64,000 nt of DNA from Acinetobacter sp. ANC 3832 (GTDB lineage: Bacteria > Pseudomonadota > Gammaproteobacteria > Pseudomonadales > Moraxellaceae), in the NCBI RefSeq assembly GCF_002135415.1, contig NZ_NEGJ01000001.1:1-64000 (forward strand), written 5' to 3'. Below, piece after piece: positions 57,577-64,000 of the stretch; position 1 is the stretch's first letter; every line of letters begins with the position of its first letter. The notes under the pieces are model-generated. The model did no database searches and was not told the DNA's origin. It worked only from the letters and a program-made list of their open reading frames with translations. The position numbers and the translations under genes were made by a program.

Positions 57577-57595
57577 CATTCACGGGGAGTGAATG
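57577..57595 (+). promoter_or_regulatory. Shine-Dalgarno hairpin, riboswitch expression platform
   Basis: CATTCAC (57577-57583) pairs perfectly with GTGAATG (57589-57595) around the loop GGGGA, which is the core of the btuB ribosome site, one base before the ATG at 57597. This suggests control at translation initiation. Confidence 0.6.
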
Positions 57596-57596
57596 T

Positions 57597-59465
57597 ATGG
57601 AGCATGTTATGTCTGCATTTTTTAAACCTACCACACTTGTAGGTGCTATCGCTATTGCGATGGGGTTAACTTCCACAACTTTTGCTGAAACTCAAACTTC
57701 ATCTAATCAAGTAAATACCACTTTAGATACACTTGTCGTTACAGCAACACGTTCTGAAGAAAAAATTGAGAACGTTCCTGCCCGAATTTCAATTATTGAA
57801 CCACAAATTGTTGAGCAATCACCAATTGCTGAATTACCACACTTATTAATGAGTGATGCATCTATTAATATGGTTCAAAGCGGTGGATTTGGACAAATTG
57901 CATCAATCTTCACACGTGGTACAAACTCTGCACACACTCTTGTTTTGCGTGATGGTGTTCGTCTAAACAGTGCATCAACAGGAACTGCCTCTTTAGCATT
58001 TTTAGATACCACTGATATCAAACAAATTGAAGTTCTAAAAGGCCCTGCTTCTGTTTTATATGGAACAGATGCAATTGGCGGTGTTGTTCAACTTATTTCA
58101 AAAACACCTGAAAAAAGCGCTGCATTTGTTACAGGTGAAATGGGCGAGCATAAAACGTATAAAGCAGTTGTTGGTGCAGATTTAGCAGAAAATGATTTCT
58201 ACGCACAAATCCGTGGTCAACGCTTAGAAACTGATGGTACTCCAGTCACTAGCGCTCCCAACAGTGAAAATGCAAGCTATGATCAGAAAGGCTATAGTGC
58301 AAAATTTGGTATCGATAAAGAACAATTTGCTGCTTCTGCCGATTATAGTGAAAATGAAGGCTATAGCGCTTATGACAACTATGGAAGTTTGACTTCACAA
58401 GATTTTAAAAATGAAGTCATTAACCTTAAAGGTCGTATCAATATCACGCCTAACTTTATTTTGAATGCGCGCTTATCTCAATTTAAAGATGACCTACAAC
58501 AGCATGATGCACCTGATTTTGTTCATAGCAAAACTCAAGAAGCAGAACTTTATTCAAAATGGCAATTCACACCTGCTCAAAATGTATTGTTCGGTGTTGC
58601 CCATAAAAAAATTGAAGGTGATGTACTTTCAGTTAGTGAGTGGAGCACCGTTAAATATAATGAAGATGTGAATAGCACAGGCTATTTTCTTCAACATCAA
58701 TACCAAGATCATGGTGTAAACACTCAAGTCGGTGTTCGTGTTGAAGATAATGAAAAATTTGGTACACAAACTGTTGGACAAGCAGCTGTTCGTTATCAAA
58801 TTCTGCCACTAACCAGTATCTATACTAATGTGGGTACTGCATTTAGAGCACCCACCACAAATGATTTATATGCAATAGCTTGGGGTGGAAATCCAGACTT
58901 AAAAGCTGAAGAAAGTTTTTCTTATGAAGTTGGTTTAGACCAAAAGTTGGCACATAACTTAACGCTTGGTGTTTCTGCTTATCGTAATCAAGTAGATAAT
59001 TTAATTACTTATTCTGGTTCAAAACTTATTAACCTGAATAAAGCGACATTCAATGGTGGTGAGCTAGGTCTAAAATGGCAACAAGATGAATTATTCTTAA
59101 ATCTTTCTTATGCTTATGTTCAAGCTAAGAATGACGAAACGAAAGATGACTTAACTCGTCGCCCGCGTCAAAGTGCAACACTTACTGCTGGCTGGCAAGA
59201 TGCGCAATATGGCATTAGTGCATCAGTTTCAGCAAAATCAAAGTCTAAAGATTTTGCAGATTATCCATCGACTACACCAACAACAACACCTGGTTATGTC
59301 ACGACTGATGTAAATGCATTTTGGAATGTGAATCCAAACATCAAACTGTTTACCAATATTCAAAATATTGGTGATGTAAATTATAAAACAGCATACAACG
59401 GCGCAAACATCTATTACATCAATGGTGGGCGACTTGCCACTGCTGGCGTAACATTTAAATATTAA
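57597..59465 (+). CDS. btuB: TonB-dependent vitamin B12 receptor BtuB
   Basis: 622 aa outer-membrane receptor. Signal peptide ends TFAETQ near residue 31, TonB box DTLVVTATR near 43, plug domain with IFTRGTNSAHTLVLRDGVRLN and IEVLKGPASVLYGTDAIGGVVQLISK, then a 22-strand barrel ending in the aromatic residue ...AGVTFKY. The riboswitch upstream supports cobalamin as ligand. I start at ATG 57597; an ATG at 57609 is possible. Confidence 0.93.
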   Translation: MEHVMSAFFKPTTLVGAIAIAMGLTSTTFAETQTSSNQVNTTLDTLVVTATRSEEKIENVPARISIIEPQIVEQSPIAELPHLLMSDASINMVQSGGFGQIASIFTRGTNSAHTLVLRDGVRLNSASTGTASLAFLDTTDIKQIEVLKGPASVLYGTDAIGGVVQLISKTPEKSAAFVTGEMGEHKTYKAVVGADLAENDFYAQIRGQRLETDGTPVTSAPNSENASYDQKGYSAKFGIDKEQFAASADYSENEGYSAYDNYGSLTSQDFKNEVINLKGRINITPNFILNARLSQFKDDLQQHDAPDFVHSKTQEAELYSKWQFTPAQNVLFGVAHKKIEGDVLSVSEWSTVKYNEDVNSTGYFLQHQYQDHGVNTQVGVRVEDNEKFGTQTVGQAAVRYQILPLTSIYTNVGTAFRAPTTNDLYAIAWGGNPDLKAEESFSYEVGLDQKLAHNLTLGVSAYRNQVDNLITYSGSKLINLNKATFNGGELGLKWQQDELFLNLSYAYVQAKNDETKDDLTRRPRQSATLTAGWQDAQYGISASVSAKSKSKDFADYPSTTPTTTPGYVTTDVNAFWNVNPNIKLFTNIQNIGDVNYKTAYNGANIYYINGGRLATAGVTFKY

Positions 59466-59486
59466 TTTTTACCTCTAAGAAAAATC

Positions 59487-59521
59487 AGGATAATGTCATA
59501 TACATGGCATTATCCTTTTTT
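59487..59521 (+). terminator. btuB terminator
   Basis: AGGATAATG, loop, CATTATCCT-TTTTT, 21 nt after the btuB stop. Partial read-through into the next gene is possible. Confidence 0.85.
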
Positions 59522-59554
59522 ATGACATCTAAAAACTGAATTTAAGGAACAAAG

Positions 59555-60133
59555 ATGGGACATCGTTTAAGTAAAATTTATACACGTACAGGTGATGCGG
59601 GCACAACAGGTCTTGGTGATGGTTCACGAGTCTCTAAAGATGATTTGCGTATTGCAGCTTTGGGGGATGTTGATGAACTCAACTCTGCGATTGGAATTCT
59701 ACGCTCACAAATTACGGCAAGCGACATTGCAGATAAAGCACCATGGGATAAAAGTTTAAGCCTGATTCAACATTGGTTATTTGATCTTGGTGGTGAAGTT
59801 TGTATTCCTAATTACAATCTTCTACAACCGATTTGCATTGAGTTTCTTGAAAAAGAAATTGATCAAATGAATGAATCATTGCCGATGTTAAAAGAATTCA
59901 TTTTACCTGCTGGAACATTAGCCTGTAGCTATGCACATTTGGCACGTTCTATCTGCCGTCGTGCTGAACGTAGCTTAATGACGGTACAAACGCGTGATCA
60001 AAATATTCAAGCAACCGCTTTACAACTTCTTAATCGTTTATCAGATTGGTTATTTGTTGCTTCACGTAGCTTGCAACGTGCTGAAGGTGGTAGCGAAGTT
60101 TTATGGCAAAAAAACATTAATGAAACGATTTAA
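59555..60133 (+). CDS. Cob(I)alamin adenosyltransferase (PduO/ATR type)
   Basis: 192 aa trimeric enzyme that makes adenosylcobalamin. N-terminal ATP motif KIYTRTGDAGTTGLGDGSRVSKDDLRIAALGDVDELNSAIGIL; later ARSICRRAERSL and LQLLNRLSDWLFVASR are typical. It follows btuB by 90 nt, so uptake and activation of B12 are placed together. PduO type by sequence, not the CobA type. Confidence 0.93.
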   Translation: MGHRLSKIYTRTGDAGTTGLGDGSRVSKDDLRIAALGDVDELNSAIGILRSQITASDIADKAPWDKSLSLIQHWLFDLGGEVCIPNYNLLQPICIEFLEKEIDQMNESLPMLKEFILPAGTLACSYAHLARSICRRAERSLMTVQTRDQNIQATALQLLNRLSDWLFVASRSLQRAEGGSEVLWQKNINETI

Positions 60134-60344
60134 CATTAATGCGCATTAAAAGTTTTAATCTTTAAGGCAGAAATGCCCTCTATTGTACTGAGGAGATTGA
60201 TGCTTCTCAGTTCAATAGAAATTTTTGTTCAATAAAATAAATATTCTGGAATGTAGAGATTTCGTTTAAAAATGATTCATTTGATTCAGATTTATTCATT
60301 TTCGACTTAAAATAAAAACATATTGATACTTAGAGTAAATCGAT

Positions 60345-61067
60345 TTGAGAATCATCGGACATCGTGGCGCACGTGGTGAAGCGCCAGAAAATACACTCGG
60401 TGGATTCCAATATATTCATGACCTTGGCATACGCGCTGTTGAGTTTGATGTCAGACAGCTTCAAGATGATGAACTCATCATCATGCATGATGACAATTTT
60501 ATTCGTACAACAGGTATTGATCAAAATCTATATGAGTGCTCAAGCTCAGAACTTGAACCTTATAACCAAGCTAATATTTGGATGGATTGGGACAAACAAG
60601 TTACGCCCCTACTTCGCCAAGCTTTAACCATTATGCAGGACTTTGAACATCTTGAAGTGGAAGTAAAAGCGGTCACAACAATGCAAGAAGCAGAAAAGCT
60701 CGTTATTGAATTACAAAATCAATTAAAAGGTTTTGAACATTCAGCAGTGATTACGAGTTTTGATTTAAAAATTCACCAAGCATTACAACAGCAAAAATCA
60801 ATATTTAAACGTGGACTACTCATTGAAGATGACCTGCAAGAAAAAGCCATTGAACAAGCTTTAACATTGGAATGTTGCCAAATTGGATGGATGAACCAGC
60901 TTGCGACAGATGAAATGATTCAAGCAACACAAAATGCAAAGCTAGAGATAAGCGTTTGGACAGTCAATGATATCGAACGAGCAAACTACTTACGTAATTT
61001 GGGCATCCAAGGCTTGATTACTGATTTTCCCAAAATGATGCAAAAAGCATTGAATCAAATTAAATAG
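60345..61067 (+). CDS. Glycerophosphodiester phosphodiesterase
   Basis: 240 aa, no signal peptide, so a cytoplasmic UgpQ-type enzyme that releases glycerol-3-phosphate from phospholipid-derived diesters. IIGHRGARGEAPENTLGGF at the start, AVEFDVRQLQDDELIIMHDDNFIRTT, then EVEVKA, VITSF, and SVWTVND..RANYLRNLGIQGLITDFP. The start is TTG 60345, placed right before the catalytic GHRG motif. Confidence 0.9.
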   Translation: MRIIGHRGARGEAPENTLGGFQYIHDLGIRAVEFDVRQLQDDELIIMHDDNFIRTTGIDQNLYECSSSELEPYNQANIWMDWDKQVTPLLRQALTIMQDFEHLEVEVKAVTTMQEAEKLVIELQNQLKGFEHSAVITSFDLKIHQALQQQKSIFKRGLLIEDDLQEKAIEQALTLECCQIGWMNQLATDEMIQATQNAKLEISVWTVNDIERANYLRNLGIQGLITDFPKMMQKALNQIK

Positions 61068-61439
61068 CGCATCATAAAGCCAAGATATAAGCGTAATTAC
61101 TGTCTCTATTGAATTGTAAATTCGATGTTATCAATATGTTTTCCAACTGAAACCATTAATCCTATTAGGATCTAATGTGCTGTATAAATAACAAACGTGT
61201 AGTAAGTATCAAAACTTTAAGCTGTACTTCAACGTATCTATCGAAACTCTTGTAATAAAGCATATTTTCTGTCGATAAAATCAATCATCAGTATGTTTTA
61301 TTCTGTTACTGTTTTATTCAATACAGATGTACAATAATACTAGTGAACATCTGTTCGCTCATGCTAATATCTTTGAACGTATAGCCTAGAAAAATACTTA
61401 AGCTATGCTTTCGTTTTTACCTTTTCAAGGTTCTTAGGA
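61068..61439. other. Intergenic region with desaturase promoter
   Basis: 372 nt without a gene. The first ~230 nt show nothing I can support; the last part holds the promoter and operator-like palindrome described separately. Confidence 0.5.
61306..61359 (+). promoter_or_regulatory. Promoter and DesT/FabR-like operator of the desaturase gene
   Basis: A -35 TTACTG (61306-61311) and -10 TACAAT (61330-61335) are 18 nt apart. Overlapping the expected start site is the palindrome AGTGAACATCTGTTCGCT (61342-61359): two 8-nt arms with 7 of 8 pairs. It resembles the operator I recall for TetR-family unsaturation regulators DesT/FabR. Confidence 0.58.
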
Positions 61440-61451
61440 GTGCTGTTGGAG

Positions 61452-62618
61452 ATGAATGCTCCCCTACCCAAAGCCCCAATTAATTGGATCGGAGTTTTTG
61501 CGCTAGTCTTATTGCCTATCGTCGCAATTATTGCAATTCCATTATATGCATATCATCATGACTTCAGCGTTGGTGCTTGGGTCAGCTTATTTGTATTATT
61601 GGGTCTAAGTAGTTTAGGTATCACTGCGGGTTATCACCGTTTATGGGCACATCGTGCTTATGAAGCGACATTACCGCTCAAAATTATTTTAATGATTATG
61701 GGTACCTTTGCTGTACAAAACAGTATTTTGTTTTGGGCTTCAGGTCACCGTACGCATCACCGTCATGTAGATGATGTGGATGAAGATCCATATTCGATTA
61801 ATAACGGTTTTTGGTATGCACATATTGGATGGATGCTTCGCAACTATCCTGCTGCTGAATCGAACTATAAAAATGCACCAGATTTATTGAATGATAAAGT
61901 GGTGATGTTCCAAGACAAATATTATATTCCGCTTGTGATTGCTGTACATGCTGCTATTTTATTACCAATTGGCTGGGCTGTTGGTGATATGTGGGGTGTA
62001 TTACTGCTGGGTGGTTTATTACGTTTAATCATTAGTCATCATGTAACCTTCTTTATTAACTCGCTTTGTCATATGTGGGGCAAACGTCCTTATACAGATG
62101 AAAATACTGCACGTGATAACTTCTGGTTAGCTATTGCGACTTGGGGTGAGGGCTATCATAACTATCATCATATCTTCCAATACGATTATCGTAATGGCGT
62201 GAAATGGTGGCAATATGATCCAACAAAATGGTTAATTTGGTCTTTCTCTAAAGTTGGTTTGGCAAAAAATCTACGTCGTATTCCTAGCTTTAATATTAAA
62301 AAAGCTGAATTGGCAATGAAGTTTAAATATGCTGAACAAGACTTGGCTGTTTATGGTCATGATGTAAATGCAGATATCCTGGCAATGAAACAACGTATTT
62401 CTCAAGAATATGAAGCATTTAGTCATACTTTAAATGATTGGGCGAAGTTGAAAGAACAGGAAATACAGGCAAAAAAAGCCTCTGTTGCCGAAAAAATTCA
62501 TCAAATGGATGACAAACTTAAAGTTGACTTTCAATTGGTCGAACAAAAATTAAGTTATCATCGTGCGCGTTTAGAAACACTGATGCGCAATGTAAAAAAG
62601 AATGTTGTATCTAACTAA
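61452..62618 (+). CDS. Acyl-CoA/fatty-acid desaturase (delta-9 type)
   Basis: 388 aa integral membrane di-iron enzyme that adds a double bond to saturated acyl chains. Four hydrophobic helices in the first ~200 residues and the three His boxes HRLWAHRA, HRTHHRHVDD and EGYHNYHH. The final ~100 residues are a predicted coiled coil (from about 295) with many Glu/Lys/Gln. I start at ATG 61452, 11 nt after AGGAG; TTG 61446 or GTG 61440 are alternatives. Confidence 0.9.
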   Translation: MNAPLPKAPINWIGVFALVLLPIVAIIAIPLYAYHHDFSVGAWVSLFVLLGLSSLGITAGYHRLWAHRAYEATLPLKIILMIMGTFAVQNSILFWASGHRTHHRHVDDVDEDPYSINNGFWYAHIGWMLRNYPAAESNYKNAPDLLNDKVVMFQDKYYIPLVIAVHAAILLPIGWAVGDMWGVLLLGGLLRLIISHHVTFFINSLCHMWGKRPYTDENTARDNFWLAIATWGEGYHNYHHIFQYDYRNGVKWWQYDPTKWLIWSFSKVGLAKNLRRIPSFNIKKAELAMKFKYAEQDLAVYGHDVNADILAMKQRISQEYEAFSHTLNDWAKLKEQEIQAKKASVAEKIHQMDDKLKVDFQLVEQKLSYHRARLETLMRNVKKNVVSN

Positions 62619-62629
62619 ATTATAGATTC

Positions 62630-62663
62630 AAAAGAAAAGCTCCTTTTTAGGAGCTTTTCTTTT
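62630..62663 (+). terminator. Desaturase gene terminator
   Basis: AAAGAAAAGCTCCT-ttt-AGGAGCTTTTCTTT, a 14-bp stem just after the stop. Confidence 0.9.
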
Positions 62664-62792
62664 ATTTGAACTTTACATCCAATAAGCATTAAATATAAGT
62701 TCCAATAGGCCTTTTATTTTCCTCTTTTAAACAAAATTTAAAAACTTTATACAATATATCCAATCATCTCTAAATAATGAAAAGGACGACTC

Positions 62793-63122
62793 ATGCAACT
62801 CAACAATATCCCTTTTGGTATTACAAATTGGAATGAAATAGAACAAACCAAACATTTGGGTGAGCAAGGTTATGCGCTTTGGCGTACACAGCAATTCGAT
62901 ACGATCCGTGTACGCATTGTGGAATATTCAACAGACTATTTAGCAGATCATTGGTGCCGTAAAGGTCATATTCTTTTTTGTCTTGAAGGCGAATTACATA
63001 CAGAACTAGAGGATGGTCGTACATTTATACTCACTGCTGGGATGAGTTATCAAGTTGCAGACCATGCTGAAGCTCACCGCTCTTCAACGACAATTGGAGC
63101 AAAACTTTTCATTGTCGATTAA
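62793..63122 (+). CDS. DHCW-motif cupin-fold protein
   Basis: 109 aa. YLADHWCRKGHILFCLEGELHTELEDGRTF carries the motif that names this small family, followed by MSYQVADHAEAHRSSTTIGAKLFIVD with further metal-ligand-like His. Function unknown. AAAGGA precedes the ATG. It ends 63 nt before selO on the same strand. Confidence 0.85.
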   Translation: MQLNNIPFGITNWNEIEQTKHLGEQGYALWRTQQFDTIRVRIVEYSTDYLADHWCRKGHILFCLEGELHTELEDGRTFILTAGMSYQVADHAEAHRSSTTIGAKLFIVD

Positions 63123-63185
63123 GCTGTTTTAATCCGACGACTATATCCAGTATAGTAGTTTCAATTCATCTCAGTATTGTCCACT

Positions 63186-64000
63186 ATGCAATTCAATGCC
63201 CGTTATCCATCACTCAATCCTAAACTCTATCATGAGCAAATGCCTGTACCTTTAAAAGGTGCAAAAGCTGGGCATTTCAATGAAGCTTTAGCAGATGAAT
63301 TACAATGGTCAGCAGAAGATAAAGCCAGTTGGGTTGAAATTTGTAGTGGGCAAAAAACATTCCCAGAATTCCATCCTCTAGCGATGGTTTATGCAGGACA
63401 TCAATTTGGGCAATGGGCGGGACAATTGGGTGATGGCCGAGGCTTATTGATTGCTCAAATATTAGATCAAAATGGCCAAACAATCGACCTACATTTAAAA
63501 GGTGCAGGTTCAACACCCTACTCTCGTATGGGAGATGGTCGTGCCGTTTTACATTCAGTCATTCGTGAATACTTAGCCGGTCATGCCTTAAATGCTTTGG
63601 ATGTACCATCGAGTAATTCAGTTGGATTTACCACATCTGAACAAGGAGTCCAACGTGAAAAACTAGAACTCGGTGCGATGATGTTACGAACGTCAGATTG
63701 CCATATTCGCTTAGGGCATTTTGAATGGATTAATCAATATCAACCTTCATTACTTCAAGAGTTCACACAAAAATGTATTGAGTGGCACTATCCAGAATGT
63801 TTAGAAGCAGAACAACCCATTTTAGCTTTTGCAACGAAGGTGATTCAAAAAACTGCGGTAATGATTGCCAAATGGCAACTGGTCGGTTTTGCACATGGTG
63901 TGATGAATACTGATAACCTGAATATTACAGGTTCTACTTTAGATTTCGGCCCTTATGGTTTTATGGAACGCTTTCGCCCGAATTGGATCAATAACCACAG
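63186..64000 (+). CDS. selO: Protein adenylyltransferase SelO (YdiU), partial
   Basis: Pseudokinase-fold enzyme that moves AMP to proteins and responds to oxidative stress. The first 271 codons are present; the window ends before the stop. MQFNARYPSLNPKLY, then AMVYAGHQFGQWAGQLGDGRG, the nucleotide-binding region LHLKGAGSTPYSRMGDGRAVL and VGFAHGVMNTDNLNITG with the catalytic Asp/Asn region. E. coli SelO is 478 aa, so about half is missing. Confidence 0.93.
   Translation, partial: MQFNARYPSLNPKLYHEQMPVPLKGAKAGHFNEALADELQWSAEDKASWVEICSGQKTFPEFHPLAMVYAGHQFGQWAGQLGDGRGLLIAQILDQNGQTIDLHLKGAGSTPYSRMGDGRAVLHSVIREYLAGHALNALDVPSSNSVGFTTSEQGVQREKLELGAMMLRTSDCHIRLGHFEWINQYQPSLLQEFTQKCIEWHYPECLEAEQPILAFATKVIQKTAVMIAKWQLVGFAHGVMNTDNLNITGSTLDFGPYGFMERFRPNWINNH

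Overview
The window looks like chromosomal DNA of an Acinetobacter species (Gammaproteobacteria, Moraxellaceae). Support comes from the low G+C, AT-rich spacers, the OmpA sequence, a GigA/GigB-like phosphatase/STAS pair, an isolated gspE, and the gene neighbourhoods. It is mostly core genome. I see no prophage, integrase, transposase, CRISPR array, rRNA or tRNA gene.

Layout. 0-8 kb: mlaA-like outer-membrane lipid transport gene, gigA-gigB-like signalling pair, a nitrilase-family amidohydrolase, ohr, gspE, and a DUF432-like gene paired with an MscS-type channel gene. 8-19 kb: a large DUF2339 membrane protein, polA, and a minus-strand run ppx-accA-tilS-proC-yggT. 19-22 kb: trxA, rho and a very Ala-rich small lipoprotein. 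22-39 kb: the translation genes that form one cluster in E. coli (thrS-infC-rpmI-rplT-pheS-pheT-ihfA). Here they keep order and strand but fall into three pieces. One gap (26.2-30.5 kb) holds two paralogous tail-anchored proteins of unknown function, one of them frameshifted, around small genes (NADAR/YbiA, P-loop kinase, ParB-like). The other gap (31.4-36.3 kb) holds an MFS transporter, a tandem TonB_C protein, a YqaA protein with two small membrane proteins, a GST and a small heat-shock gene. 39-46 kb: a SEC-C protein, a decaying locus (C-terminally short FAD oxidase, ceramidase-like enzyme, AraC-type regulator with an in-frame stop) and an acyl-CoA synthetase. 46-54 kb: ompA, a pseudopilin, a thiolase, a VOC protein, an SMR transporter, a YgiD-type dioxygenase and sulfite reductase with its DUF934 partner. 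54-64 kb: trpF-trpB, a cobalamin riboswitch with btuB and an adenosyltransferase gene, a glycerophosphodiesterase, an acyl-CoA desaturase behind a DesT/FabR-like operator, a DHCW cupin, and the start of selO, cut by the window end.

The most interesting signals are RNA-level. (1) The thrS leader has a hairpin with a 7-nt loop reading A-U-UGU-A-C, an apparent mimic of a tRNA-Thr anticodon loop. (2) The hsp20 leader has a sigma32-like promoter and a Shine-Dalgarno stem with a single bulged G, the signature of a ROSE RNA thermometer. (3) The btuB riboswitch leads into a 7-bp hairpin whose loop holds the Shine-Dalgarno. (4) infC starts at AUU. Three genes look damaged: the AraC regulator, one tail-anchored paralogue and the FAD oxidase.

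All functions are assigned from recognised sequence motifs and gene context only; no database search was run.
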